In this document: one piece after another, positions 34,203-43,355 of the stretch
Layout: each line of letters opens with the position of its first letter
How positions within the stretch are numbered: position 1 is the stretch's first letter
Assembly: GCF_029457495.1 (NCBI RefSeq)
Contig: NZ_CP120361.1
Span: 4,728,001 to 4,792,000 of the forward strand
Source of the DNA: Chelativorans sp. AA-79
Lineage (GTDB): Bacteria; Pseudomonadota; Alphaproteobacteria; Rhizobiales; Rhizobiaceae
Direction of reading: 5' to 3'
DNA: 64,000 nucleotides
Program-made: the position numbers and the translations under genes
The notes under the pieces: generated by a model
What the model saw: only the letters and a program-made list of their open reading frames with translations
What the model was told of the DNA's origin: nothing
Databases searched by the model: none

Positions 34203-35245
34203 AGCACGTCCGTTGAACTCCGAGTCGTAGCGTTGATGACACGGATTGGGTTTTATGATTCACCGTCGCCGTTGCAGGAGATGGCGATGGCTCGAGCTTA
34301 CGGTGAGGATCTTCGGATGCGGGTTCTGGATGCTGCAGCGGCAGGCGCTTCGGCGCGCTCCGTCGCGGCACGGTTTGGCGTCGGCGTTTCGACGGCAATT
34401 GTCTGGATCAGGCGGGCGCGTGAGAACGGGGAACGCTCGGCGCGGCGTCAGGGCAAGCCGCGGGGCTCACGCCTGGATGCGCACGAGACGTTCGTTGTTG
34501 CCATGATCGAGGCGAACAAGGACGTGACGCTGAACGAGATGGTCGAGCGGCTCGCAGCCGAGCGCTCCGTGTGTATCGGCCGCAGTGCCCTGAGCGCCTG
34601 GCTGCGCGGGCGGGGCTGGACGTTCAAAAAAGTCCGCGCATGCATTGGAGCAGGACCGTCCTGATGTCCTGAAGCGCCGGCAGGATTGGTTCGAAGGCCA
34701 ACTCGACCTCGACCCTGCCAGGCTTGTCTTCATCGATGAGACCGGCCTGTCCACCAAGATGGCCCGCCTGCGGGGTCGCGCGCCATGCGGCGAACGCTGC
34801 CGAGCCGGCATGCCGCATGGGCACTGGAAAACCACCACCTTCACCGGCGCACTGCGCCTGTCCGGCATGACCGCGCCCTTCGTCTACGATGGCGCCATGA
34901 ATGGCACCGTCTTCCTCGCTTATGTCGAGCAGGTCCTGGTCCCCACCCTGAGGCGCGGCGATGTCGTCATCATGGACAACTTGCCGGCACACAAGGCAGC
35001 AGGCGTCCGCGACGCGATCGAGCAAGCCGGTGCAACCCTCATGTTCCTGCCGCCCTATAGCCCGGACTTCAACCCCATCGAGAATGCCTTCTCAAAGCTC
35101 AAAGCGCTCCTGCGGGCAAAAGCCGAGCGCACCATCAAAGCGCTCTGGGATACCGCTGGCGCACTCCTCGACCAGTTCACTCCCGCAGAATGCGCAAACT
35201 ACTTCAGGGCTGCTGGATATGACCCGGATTAAGCCGGACGTGCTC
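34202..35245 (+). mobile_element. IS630-family insertion sequence
   Basis: The element is 1,044 bp, bounded by 11-bp terminal inverted repeats GAGCACGTCCG (34202-34212) and CGGACGTGCTC (35235-35245). It is flanked by the TA target duplication (34200-34201 and 35246-35247), which is the hallmark of IS630. It carries one two-frame transposase gene. It inserted at the very end of the GST gene. Confidence 0.93.
34287..35232 (+). CDS. IS630 transposase (two frames, probable -1 frameshifting)
   Basis: The first frame from ATG 34287 ([20 protein letters not shown]) carries the helix-turn-helix ([20 protein letters not shown]) and ends at 34664. The second frame carries the DDE catalytic domain: Asp in LVFIDETGL, Asp in [14 protein letters not shown] and Glu in [16 protein letters not shown], ending at 35232. 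The frames overlap at a run of six A at 34626-34631, a typical slippery site for producing the full transposase of about 314 residues. GGAG lies ahead of the start. Both halves look intact, so the element may be active. Confidence 0.88.
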
Positions 35246-35315
35246 TAGCGTCTCAGTAACTTCTGCTTTCAAGCGGTGTCACGCTCGCGGACAATGACTG
35301 ACATGGGAGCGCATT

Positions 35316-35458
35316 CTGTCATTTGCAACGCTGACAATGTCGGTCTCCAACGGGTCACAGGTGCCGGTTGCCAGAGCGAGCACGCTGCCTTTTCCCCACG
35401 GGAGCGATTCCGGTGAGGAAGAAACAAAAACTAAACCATTTCAATAGGTTATGGTACT
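35316..35458 (+). repeat. Element-end segment, inverted copy of 22043-22187
   Basis: From GCAACGCTGACAATGTCGGT onward this segment aligns with the complement of 22043-22187 up to the adjoining tRNA-Phe 3' end. A short reading frame (LTWERILSFATLTMSVSNGS, ending about 35446 in KPFQ stop) runs through it and is shared by the other copy. It borders the left att repeat of the island and is probably a leftover of an earlier element at the same tRNA. Confidence 0.65.
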
Positions 35459-35505
35459 TGGTGCCCAGGGGCGGAATCGAACCACCGACACGCGGATTTT
35501 CAGTC
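35459..35505. repeat. Left attachment-site repeat (3' end of tRNA-Phe)
   Basis: These 47 bases are identical to 55173-55219, the 3' part of the intact tRNA-Phe gene from the CCA through the anticodon region. After 35505 the match stops and the 5' half of a tRNA is missing, so this is the displaced att copy made by integration. Confidence 0.9.
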
Positions 35506-35635
35506 GGGCTGGGAAACCATACAAATGGCCACAGGCTCCGTCATGCTGACGCAGTAGAGAATTGATGCCGTTTGGTAAAGAGTCATCAATCCGCCCCGAA
35601 AGCATTCAGTCCCATCCATTCAAGCGCAGTGTTCT

Positions 35636-35655
35636 TGACTCCCATGTGACACCCA
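35636..35655 (+). promoter_or_regulatory. Candidate integrase arm-type sites, left end
   Basis: TGACTCCCA (35636-35644) and TGACACCCA (35647-35655) are direct repeats 11 bases apart. They sit just inside the left att repeat. The same nonamer occurs as a pair just inside the right end (55085-55105). Paired direct repeats one helical turn apart are typical of arm-type sites of tyrosine integrases. Confidence 0.5.
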
Positions 35656-35749
35656 GCCCCAGAGTGCGCAACCTTCACAAGCCGAATCTGGACATGAAAA
35701 CCTTCGCGCACAGCGCGATTTCCGCTAGTTTGCCATTAGGTAAGCTGTT

Positions 35750-38275
35750 GTGAGTACTCAATACCTTTGGTTGCGGCACGACGAACCGGAGCATGCAATG
35801 TTGGCTGAAATAAAGAATGCCTATTTGAATGGTCGGCTAATGCTTCTGTTTGGCGCCGGCGCCTCCTCCGGATCGCGCGACTCGGAAATGATCGAACTAC
35901 CGATGGGTGATGATCTTGCCAAGGAGCTCGCCGACTTGATGGGATGGCGCTACAACGGCGAGGCCCTCAGCACAGTCTACTCGGCAATCAACGCGACCGA
36001 CTCTGCGCGACTCCATTCGTTTCTAAGAACGCGATTGACCAACACGAAGCCTTCGCCGGAGCTGCAAACTCTTGCGTCATTTCCCTGGTCCCGCATTTTT
36101 ACGCTGAATATCGATGACTGCGCCGAGACAGCGCTACGCAAATCGGGAATGCAGAATGTTCAGGTCTTTGCACGAAATTCCCCGCTCGAAGAAATTGATC
36201 CGATATTCAAAACTGTCCAGCTCATTAAGTTAAATGGCTCGGCTGATCGACCGGAAGACGGCTTCATATTTTCGCCCCAAGAGTACGGCGAGGGTTCAAA
36301 TCGTCTCCCCATTTGGTATCGCGAGCTAGGTCAAAATCATAGCAACTACACGTTTGTCTTCATAGGCAGCAGGTTAAACGAACCGCTCTTTCAACATGCC
36401 ATGGCAGAGATGCGCTCGATAGTAAAAAGAGCGCCGCTACAAGGTTATGTGATAACCCCCTCTGCAAGTGAGATCGACAAACATCACCTCGGCAGCCTCA
36501 ATCTCATCCACGTGCCGGGTACACTCAAGGATTTCGCGGAGTGGCTCAGCCGCGAATTGCCACAACGTCCAACTGGATGGGAGCTTGCCACCGCACGGCG
36601 TCCAGAGTTGCGTAACATCAATCGAGCGCTCACCGAACCACAAAAGCGCGCTCTAAATAGTGTCACGCTCGTAAGCGCAGATATCCTTCCACGATCCGGC
36701 TCCGACCACGCCCTTGGAGCAATCCGTGAGTTTTACAAGGGATATAAGCCGCGCTGGGTTGACATACTTGATGGTATTCCCGCCGAACTTGCCTTTATTC
36801 AAGATTTCTCAAAGCTTGTTGAAGAAGGGTACGAAGCTAGAAAGTGTATAGCCTTGGTTGGGCCCGCCGGATCCGGCAAAAGTACTGCGCTGATGCTCAC
36901 TGCGCTGCACCTCAGCAAAGTCTCGAACACACCCATCTATTTTCTGAGAGAGGCGGTCAGCGATCTTAAGGAGGTCGTCGTTGCGTTGGAGCAGATCAAC
37001 TCGTCGGGGTTCTACTTGTTCATCGACAAGATGGAGGCGATGCACAACGAGGTTGCAGAACTGTTAGAGGGCCCGCAGACAAGGCATGTTTGCATCGTCG
37101 CTTCGGAGAGGCTCAACATCTGGAACAGACGGGTGAAAGCCACGGTAGAGCCTGTCATTTCCAAGGTGTTTAAGGTCGAGAAGATTCGCAAGGCAGATGC
37201 CAGAAGGATACTAGAAAAGCTGGAGAAATTCGGGCCTTGGACGCGCTTGCAGCAGATGGCGCCGGAGCAGCGCGTCACAGAAATATACAATAGGGCAGAT
37301 CGGCAACTCCTCATAGGCTTGATGGAAGCAACGACCGGCCTCGGATTTACGAAAATCATCGACAACGATTTCAAGAGTGTGGGTGATGATCGGCACAAAA
37401 AATTTCTTACTATTGTCGGCCTGGCGAGCATTCACAGATCGACGCTGAGTTCCCACATTGTAGGAACGGCCCTTTCTAACCTCGGCATCGCAGAAGACGT
37501 CAATGTCTTATCGCGTGAGACCGAGGGCATTATAGTGACCGACGGTAAGAAGTATTCTGCGCGACACCCGGTATATGTTCGCGAGCTATTTGAAAAAGTC
37601 GTGCCAACAACGATGATCAAGGATTGCCTCATCGCCGTTCTCGAAGCCTTTTCTGACTATGAGGCCCCGGTAATTAAGCATGTGGGAAAGGCTGATGGTG
37701 TCGTTTTCAAATCAATCATAAATCATCGCTTCGTAAAGGAGATGATGCGCAACGATGAGGAAAAAGTCCGATCTGTTTACGAAGCATTCGAGACGAAATT
37801 TCATATTGATGGCCTTTATTGGCTCCAATATGGCCTTGCGCTCCGCGATTTCGGCAAGCATACGGAAGCGCGCGAAAAACTGAAGACCGCGCGCGAAGCT
37901 TTTAATTCCCCGCAAATCGAACACGCCTATGCCCAGCAACTCATGATTATCGCTTCGATGTCCCCGAATTGGGACGATGCCCAGCCGCTGCTCAATGAAG
38001 CGATAGAGGCGCTGCGCGAACTTAACCGTGTGGCTGACGCAGCCGACTCATATCCCATCGTGACGCTGGCCGAAGGTCACATTTCGGTCATGCTGAAGTT
38101 CTTCGGTGTCGAAGGCACCCAGACAGTTGCGCAGCAATATGCCAACGAACTGCTCGCAGCGCACAGGAGGCACCCCGGCACTCGTCTCCAAGAGGCAGTG
38201 AGTAACGTAGTGACCCTCGCAACCACCGGCAGTTGGAAGGAGGCATATGGGCCGGGGTATCTTGAAGAGAAGTAG
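35750..38275 (+). CDS. SIR2-STAND NTPase (Avs5-like antiphage candidate)
   Basis: This protein has 841 residues, starting at GTG 35750 (an ATG at residue 17 is possible). Residues 25-275 are a SIR2 domain: MLLFGAGASSGSR (NAD-binding GAG at 35-37), FTLNIDD with the catalytic Asn120, then KLNGSADRPEDGFIFSPQEY, where the expected catalytic His is Asn162, and FVFIGSRLNEPLF. Residues 365-640 are a STAND-type ATPase with Walker A GPAGSGKST (371-379) and a Walker B-like FYLFIDKM. The last 170 residues are helical repeats (GLALRDFGKHTEAREKLKTA), the likely sensor. Codon use is visibly more AT-rich than in the chromosome. SIR2-STAND proteins (Avs type 5) deplete NAD+ when a phage protein is sensed. 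It is next to the island's left att. Confidence 0.85.
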   Translation: MSTQYLWLRHDEPEHAMLAEIKNAYLNGRLMLLFGAGASSGSRDSEMIELPMGDDLAKELADLMGWRYNGEALSTVYSAINATDSARLHSFLRTRLTNTKPSPELQTLASFPWSRIFTLNIDDCAETALRKSGMQNVQVFARNSPLEEIDPIFKTVQLIKLNGSADRPEDGFIFSPQEYGEGSNRLPIWYRELGQNHSNYTFVFIGSRLNEPLFQHAMAEMRSIVKRAPLQGYVITPSASEIDKHHLGSLNLIHVPGTLKDFAEWLSRELPQRPTGWELATARRPELRNINRALTEPQKRALNSVTLVSADILPRSGSDHALGAIREFYKGYKPRWVDILDGIPAELAFIQDFSKLVEEGYEARKCIALVGPAGSGKSTALMLTALHLSKVSNTPIYFLREAVSDLKEVVVALEQINSSGFYLFIDKMEAMHNEVAELLEGPQTRHVCIVASERLNIWNRRVKATVEPVISKVFKVEKIRKADARRILEKLEKFGPWTRLQQMAPEQRVTEIYNRADRQLLIGLMEATTGLGFTKIIDNDFKSVGDDRHKKFLTIVGLASIHRSTLSSHIVGTALSNLGIAEDVNVLSRETEGIIVTDGKKYSARHPVYVRELFEKVVPTTMIKDCLIAVLEAFSDYEAPVIKHVGKADGVVFKSIINHRFVKEMMRNDEEKVRSVYEAFETKFHIDGLYWLQYGLALRDFGKHTEAREKLKTAREAFNSPQIEHAYAQQLMIIASMSPNWDDAQPLLNEAIEALRELNRVADAADSYPIVTLAEGHISVMLKFFGVEGTQTVAQQYANELLAAHRRHPGTRLQEAVSNVVTLATTGSWKEAYGPGYLEEK

Positions 38276-38357
38276 CAGCTCAGCCTGCGGCACCGACCTT
38301 CATCCTGCCCCAAATCATACCCTGACAGAGCGACAGCAATGATGCGATGAACGCATC

Positions 38358-39575
38358 ATGCGCAAGAAGCTGACCACGAAACTGATCGATGCATTGCCGC
38401 CGGCAGAGGGCAAGCGCTACGAGGTGCGCGACACCCTCGTGCCGGGGCTGCATATTCGTGTGTCAGCTACAGGGGCCAAGGTCTGGTATCTGGCGATACG
38501 CGTCGAGGGGCGCTTGCGTCGCATTAAGCTCGGCACGTACCCGGTCATTTCGCTCTCGGATGCCCGTGAGCAGGCCCAAAGCACTTTGCGCGATATCGCC
38601 CTCGGCAAATACGCCGAGAGCGCTCCTGGGTCGTCTGAGGCGCCGACACCGACGCTTGGCGATGTCATCCCCCAGTTCATCGACCTCTACGCCAAGCCGC
38701 GCAACCGCGACTGGCAGGGCACCAAGCGCATCCTCACGAAGTTCTCGACGCTCGATACGAAGCCGATCGACCAGATCAAGCGGGCCGACGTGGTGCGCGT
38801 GCTTGACGGCATGGTTGCGAACGGGACGCCGACGCGGGCGAACCGGGCACTGGCCGCCATCAAGAAGGTGATGAGCTGGTGCGTCGACCGCGGCATGATC
38901 GAGGTCTCGCCCATTGCCGGCTTGAAGGCACCTGCGAAGGAAGTGGCGCGCGAGCGCGTGCTGACCGACGGCGAACTCGCCGCCTGCTGGAATGCCGCCG
39001 TAGCCGAGGGTTTCCCCTTCGCCGCCTTCGTGCAAATCCTAATCCTCACGGGCCAACGGCGCGGCGAGGTCGCGGGCATGCGCTGGTCGGAACTCGATCT
39101 CGCTAAGGGTACATGGACGATCCCAGCAAAGCGCGCCAAGAATGCCAACGCGCATATCGTGCCGCTGGCGCCGTTAGCGGTCGACATCCTGAAATCCGTC
39201 CCGCGCTTCCTCGGCTCGGACCTCGTGTTCACGACAACCGGCAAGACGGCGGTCTCGGGCTTTGGGCGCCTCAAGCGCCGGCTCGAGGATGCGGTCGGTC
39301 TCGATGCCGAGGATTGGTGGCTCCACGACATCCGGCGCACCGTCGCCACCAATATGGCGATCATGCGCATCCAGCCCCACATCATCGAGGCCGTGCTCAA
39401 TCACAAGACGGGTATCGTCTCCGGCGTCGCCGCCGTCTACAATCGCCACGCGTATCTGGAGGAAAAGCGCGAGGCGTTGGAGCGGTGGGCTGATCATGTC
39501 GAAAGACTCGTAGCCCGCGACATCAAGATCTTGCATCATGCCTCCAGAGGCGCCGAGGCCGTTGCCCTAACCTAA
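38358..39575 (+). CDS. int: Tyrosine recombinase (P4-like integrase) of the island
   Basis: This 405-residue integrase has an N-terminal DUF4102-type arm-binding domain (LTTKLIDALPPAEGKRYEVR, VWYLAIRVEGRLRRIKLGTY), a core-binding segment, and the catalytic domain. Catalytic residues are Arg235 in LTGQRRGEVAGMRW, His323 and Arg326 in LHDIRRTVATNM, His349 in VLNHKTG and probable nucleophile Tyr361 in AAVYNRHAYLEE. It is the only integrase in the island and should recognise the 47-bp tRNA-Phe repeats. It is unusual in lying 2.8 kb from the att repeat, with the SIR2-STAND gene in between. Confidence 0.93.
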   Translation: MRKKLTTKLIDALPPAEGKRYEVRDTLVPGLHIRVSATGAKVWYLAIRVEGRLRRIKLGTYPVISLSDAREQAQSTLRDIALGKYAESAPGSSEAPTPTLGDVIPQFIDLYAKPRNRDWQGTKRILTKFSTLDTKPIDQIKRADVVRVLDGMVANGTPTRANRALAAIKKVMSWCVDRGMIEVSPIAGLKAPAKEVARERVLTDGELAACWNAAVAEGFPFAAFVQILILTGQRRGEVAGMRWSELDLAKGTWTIPAKRAKNANAHIVPLAPLAVDILKSVPRFLGSDLVFTTTGKTAVSGFGRLKRRLEDAVGLDAEDWWLHDIRRTVATNMAIMRIQPHIIEAVLNHKTGIVSGVAAVYNRHAYLEEKREALERWADHVERLVARDIKILHHASRGAEAVALT

Positions 39576-39597
39576 TAAGAGGAACAACTTTTAGACG

Positions 39598-40134
39598 ATG
39601 AATGCCCGGCTCATCGACATCCTGCTGTTGGCAATCATCGACGCTTATGAAGCGGCGGATGCGGCAGCCTCCCGCGAGGAACGCTTGGCGCAAGCGAAGG
39701 AGGCGCTGTTCGGCATCAAGCAGAAGGCAGGCCGCGAGCCGATCAACGATGACAGGGCAATGCTTGCGATGGTCCATGCCGCGCTTGAAGACAGCGGCCC
39801 CACGCTCGCCCACGAGCTACTCGCTGCCCGTGCCCGCCTGAAAGGCGAAATATACGCGGAAGAGGCTCCGCCGTCGCCCAAATTGAAAAGCTTACGGGCG
39901 ATGGCGATTGCGGCAGCCAGGGACCCAAGGACGCCCAAAGCCTCCCGACATTCTGACGAGGCGGCATACCGCCGACTGAAACGGAAGGTCGAGAATGGCG
40001 ACTATACGCTTGGCGACCTGCTTCAAGTCGAGGAAATCGAAGATGGTACTCTGCCGGAGTTGGAGGCGATCCGAGAAATCCTGGCCCTTTTGAAGGTGCT
40101 TGGCGTGAAGCTGGGACGCAATGGGGCGGATTGA
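39598..40134 (+). CDS. Hypothetical protein, island-borne
   Basis: This protein has 178 residues and no recognised domain. It is mostly helical and charged, with Ala/Glu-rich segments (AYEAADAAASREERLAQAKE, LAHELLAARARLKGEIYAEE) and a C-terminal EAIREILALLKVLGVKLG. It starts 22 bases after int in the same direction with GAGGAAC about 12 bases upstream. Similar small proteins sit between integrase and AlpA genes in rhizobial islands. The function is unknown. Confidence 0.6.
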   Translation: MNARLIDILLLAIIDAYEAADAAASREERLAQAKEALFGIKQKAGREPINDDRAMLAMVHAALEDSGPTLAHELLAARARLKGEIYAEEAPPSPKLKSLRAMAIAAARDPRTPKASRHSDEAAYRRLKRKVENGDYTLGDLLQVEEIEDGTLPELEAIREILALLKVLGVKLGRNGAD

Positions 40135-40197
40135 ATCCGATGCAGAGCTGAATTTCGTGGGATAGATGGATGGCCTCTGTAATGAAAGGAGGCTGAC

Positions 40198-40458
40198 ATG
40201 CTCTATATCCCACCCACATCAGACGGGGCCAACCGAACGCCCCCACTATCCAAGATCTTGCTTTCCCGTGCGGACCTCAAAGCCCTCGGCATAACCGTGA
40301 GCGACACCACCCTGCTTCGTTGGGAATACGACAAGCGTTTTCCCCGGCGCGTTCGTCTCGCCGGAACGAGCGTCGCATGGATCGCGGCGGAGGTGCACGC
40401 CTGGCTCGCCGAGCGGGCCGAGGAACGCAGCCGGCACGTTTACGCCGATCCTCACTGA
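40198..40458 (+). CDS. AlpA-like HTH regulator/excisionase
   Basis: This is an 86-residue MerR-like winged-helix protein of the AlpA type: LSRADLKALGITVSDTTLLR is the helix-turn-helix, and WEYDKRFPRRVRLAGTSVAW-IAAEVHAWL is the characteristic wing and C-terminal helix (the usual FP-P/R-x-G-W pattern). AAAGGAGG lies 5 bases ahead of the start. AlpA proteins promote integrase expression or act directly as excisionases in P4-like elements. Confidence 0.82.
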   Translation: MLYIPPTSDGANRTPPLSKILLSRADLKALGITVSDTTLLRWEYDKRFPRRVRLAGTSVAWIAAEVHAWLAERAEERSRHVYADPH

Positions 40459-40506
40459 TCGAGGGGCCAGAGCGCCCCTCACCCCCACCAACATTGGAGA
40501 TGTGCA

Positions 40507-41199
40507 ATGACTGAGATTTCTCAGAATGATGGCGCTCGCCCGAACGGCGGCAAGCAAAAGGCCGAGGTCGTGGAAATAGGCGCCCTCCGCGAACAGGTCA
40601 GGACGGCCCGTGAGAAGGAGAAAGCAGGAGACGGCGGAGGAAACTCCAACGCCACCAAGGCGGCCGATTTCATTTTCGCGCTTTTCGCGCGCTGTCTGGA
40701 CGAGTCAGAGATCACGCTCATGACATATGAATGGACGGCCGGCCTTCGCGTCATCTCGCAATTCCGACTCTATGCCCACTTCCTGATAGAGGTGCTCATG
40801 AAGGAGCAGCCGGTGGAGGATTTCGAACTCTTCTTTCAGCTCGGTGCACGACGGCCTGATGGCAGCTTTGAGCCGACGCGTTTCGGCGGCTTCGACACCG
40901 GGACCGTCCATCCTACCGCCTATGACCCGGTGCCCGCCGCCTATTGGGAGACCTCACCGGGCCGCTATCAGGCGGTGTGGGACTGGGGCAAGGCCATTCC
41001 CGTGGAAGCATCGGTCGCGCGGCTGGAGGCGCTTATCCATGAATATGGCGGTATGCTCGGTACACACCATCTCGACAGCTATCTGCGCGTCCCGTGGTCG
41101 ATCAATCACAAGGCCAACTACGGCGGCCCGGAGGTCAAGATGCTGCATGATGGCATCACGGCGAAGGCCAAGGCTTGGATGGCCGCGCGGGACCGGTAA
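40507..41199 (+). CDS. RepB-like primase-type replication protein
   Basis: This protein has 230 residues. After a charged leader (residues 1-55), the body (FIFALFARCLDESEITLMTY, HFLIEVLMKEQPVEDFELFF) leads to a C-terminal segment LDSYLRVPWSINHKANYGGP. That segment is the (L/V)RVPG-T-NHK motif at the end of RepB-like/archaeo-eukaryotic primase domains, with the Gly replaced by Trp-Ser-Ile. The catalytic Asp motifs are not obvious, so it may be an accessory or degenerate primase. It precedes the zinc-finger primase/helicase gene and probably works with it in element replication. Confidence 0.55.
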   Translation: MTEISQNDGARPNGGKQKAEVVEIGALREQVRTAREKEKAGDGGGNSNATKAADFIFALFARCLDESEITLMTYEWTAGLRVISQFRLYAHFLIEVLMKEQPVEDFELFFQLGARRPDGSFEPTRFGGFDTGTVHPTAYDPVPAAYWETSPGRYQAVWDWGKAIPVEASVARLEALIHEYGGMLGTHHLDSYLRVPWSINHKANYGGPEVKMLHDGITAKAKAWMAARDR

Positions 41200-41244
41200 C
41201 ATCTTTGGGGGGTGGCCTTCGGGCCGCCCTTCCTCCCCCTTCGC

Positions 41245-41288
41245 ACTTTCCGACTTTCCGTACACATATGCCGAGGAAACTTGGAAAC
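41245..41288. repeat. CTTTCC/GGAAA box array, copy 1 (upstream of primase gene)
   Basis: Two CTTTCC units (ACTTTCCGACTTTCC) face GGAAAC-TTGGAAAC across a centre containing CATATG. A second array with the same layout occurs at 43356-43401. The pair brackets the primase/helicase gene. Possible roles are replication-origin iterons or binding sites of the element's regulator. Confidence 0.55.
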
Positions 41289-41403
41289 TTCTGCCGATGA
41301 GTGCGCTTGCTTTGGGACGCAAAGGCGCCGATTAACTCCCGCCCACACCGTCCGCGCGCATAGTAGATGGGAGTCCTTTTCGCGACACAGGAAAGGACGT
41401 CCC

Positions 41404-43317
41404 ATGAAATCCAAGATCGTCTCCGTCAACTTCTCCAAGGCCGGCATCGACCATGCCGCCAGTGTGCTCGACAACGTGCGATGGAAGCCGGATGGCGGCT
41501 TCACCGCCCGATGCCCGGCGCATGACGACAGGCGCAACAGCCTCAGCGTGAGCGAAGGCGACCGGGGCAAGCTGCTCGCCTACTGCCATGCCGGCTGCAG
41601 CTTCGAGGAGGTCGCCGAGGCGCTCAATGCGCTCGGCGTCTCGGCCAGTGCGCCGAAGACGAGGCCCAAGAGGTCGAAAGCCGAGGAGGATGGCCTGCGC
41701 CGCGTGCGGTTCGTCGGCAGCAAGACGCCCGATCCCGACTTCGAGGACATCTGCGGACGCGAGCCCGATCATGTCTATCCGTACACGGACACGCGGGGGC
41801 GCCGGATCGGATTCACCGTGAGGTTCGATGATAAAAAGGGAAAGCGCTTCTTCCAGATCACACCGTGGCGCGACGATCTCGGCCGCATCTGCTGGCGCAT
41901 GGCGGATTTCGCGCACCCGAGGCCGCTCTATAACCTCGAAGACCTCGGCCTTGCCGACGATGATCCGGTGCTGATCGTCGAGGGCGAAAAGGCCGCCGAT
42001 GCCGCCGCCGACATTTTCCCCTCTCACGTGGTGCTGACATGGCACGGCGGCGCCAATGCAGTGCGCAAGTCGGACTGGTCGCCGCTCATGGGCTTCGACG
42101 TGGTGATCTGGCCGGACGCCGATGATCCGGGCCTTGCCGCTGCCGATGCGATCGCCCGCGAATTGCGCGTGGTGGGCGCCGCGTCGGTCAGAATCGTCGA
42201 TCTACCGGACGTGCTGCCCAGGGGCTGGGACCTGGCCGACGAGGTGCCCGAAGGCGTCGATGTCTCCGCATTGGTGCGCGATGCCAAGCCCGTGGGCGAG
42301 AACCTCGTCAACTTTCTGCTGTCGGCAAAGGCGCTGGCGGCCATGGAAATCCCGCCCCGCGAGATGATCGTTGCGCCGTTCCTCGCCGCCAACAGCATCA
42401 ACCTGCTCTACGCCCGGCGCGGGCTGGGCAAGACTTGGGTCGGCATCACCATGGCCAAGGCCGTGGCCCTCGGCACCGACTTCCTCGCCTATGAGGTGCC
42501 GGAAGCGCGGCGCGTCCTGTTCATCGACGGCGAGATGCCGCTGTCCATGCTGCAGGAGCGCTTCCAGGCGGCTGGGGCCGACGACATCGACATGATCGAC
42601 ATCCTCCCCTCGGAGATCATGCACCGGGACTTCCACGCCCTCAACATCAACCGCGAGGAAGACCGGGAGCTGATCACCGCCATGCTGGAGCGCATGGCCG
42701 AGCAGGACCGCAATCCGAGTCTGATCATCCTCGACAACCTCTCCTCGCTGCGCATGGGGGTGGAGGAGAACGACAATTCGGCGCTCGACCAGATCCTGCT
42801 TTGGCTATTGAGCTTGCGCCACAAGGGCTATGCCATCCTTGTGGTCCACCACGCGAGCAAGTCGGGTGACCAGCGCGGCGCGTCCCGGCTCGAGGACCTA
42901 CTGGACACCACGATCAAATTGTTGCCGTCCTCGGAGCCGTCGGGATCAGGGGCAGCCTTCGACCTCGAATTCACCAAGACGCGCGGCGTCAGTCCCGAAC
43001 CCGACCATCTCACGTTGAACCTCGTTATGGGCGGAGACGGGCTGCTCGACTGGGACTATGGGGAGGCGCGCAAGGTCGGCCCTCAGGACACCACCCTGCG
43101 CAGCATCTATTATGGTCCCCATGGTGACGCCTCGGCGCCGTTCGCGAGGCAGAAGGATTTGGCCGAGGCGCTCGACCTCCAGCCGGCCGCCATCAGCAAA
43201 CACATGCGCTATTTGCGCCGTGACGAGCTGGTGGAGGTGGGTAAGGATGCCATCACGGTTACCGAGAAGGGCAAAGTGCATTTGGCCGCGCTGTTTCCCG
43301 GCGAGTCCTTCGAATGA
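41404..43317 (+). CDS. Primase-helicase (CHC2 zinc finger, TOPRIM, RepA-like AAA ATPase)
   Basis: This protein has 637 residues from ATG 41404 (MKSKIVSVNFSKAGI), with AAAGGACG upstream. Residues 30-70 hold a zinc ribbon (Cys37, His40, Cys61, Cys65 in RCPAHDD...YCHAGC). A TOPRIM segment follows around 165-290 (LIVEGEKAADAAADI, DVVIWPDADDPGL). A RecA/RepA-like ATPase lies at about 330-520 with Walker A YARRGLGKTW, RRVLFIDGEMPLSMLQER, LIILDNLSSL and LVVHHASKSG. The C-terminus is a winged helix (RQKDLAEALDLQPAAISKHM). This architecture is typical of autonomous replication proteins of integrative elements. Confidence 0.88.
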   Translation: MKSKIVSVNFSKAGIDHAASVLDNVRWKPDGGFTARCPAHDDRRNSLSVSEGDRGKLLAYCHAGCSFEEVAEALNALGVSASAPKTRPKRSKAEEDGLRRVRFVGSKTPDPDFEDICGREPDHVYPYTDTRGRRIGFTVRFDDKKGKRFFQITPWRDDLGRICWRMADFAHPRPLYNLEDLGLADDDPVLIVEGEKAADAAADIFPSHVVLTWHGGANAVRKSDWSPLMGFDVVIWPDADDPGLAAADAIARELRVVGAASVRIVDLPDVLPRGWDLADEVPEGVDVSALVRDAKPVGENLVNFLLSAKALAAMEIPPREMIVAPFLAANSINLLYARRGLGKTWVGITMAKAVALGTDFLAYEVPEARRVLFIDGEMPLSMLQERFQAAGADDIDMIDILPSEIMHRDFHALNINREEDRELITAMLERMAEQDRNPSLIILDNLSSLRMGVEENDNSALDQILLWLLSLRHKGYAILVVHHASKSGDQRGASRLEDLLDTTIKLLPSSEPSGSGAAFDLEFTKTRGVSPEPDHLTLNLVMGGDGLLDWDYGEARKVGPQDTTLRSIYYGPHGDASAPFARQKDLAEALDLQPAAISKHMRYLRRDELVEVGKDAITVTEKGKVHLAALFPGESFE

Positions 43318-43355
43318 ACATCAGGCGGCGCGCTGGTCAAGGCTGGCGCGCTCCC

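Noticed and set aside
35459..35540. A second tRNA-Phe gene at the left island end
   Set aside because: Only the 3' 47 bases match; the D arm and 5' acceptor strand are absent, so it is an att duplicate, not a gene.
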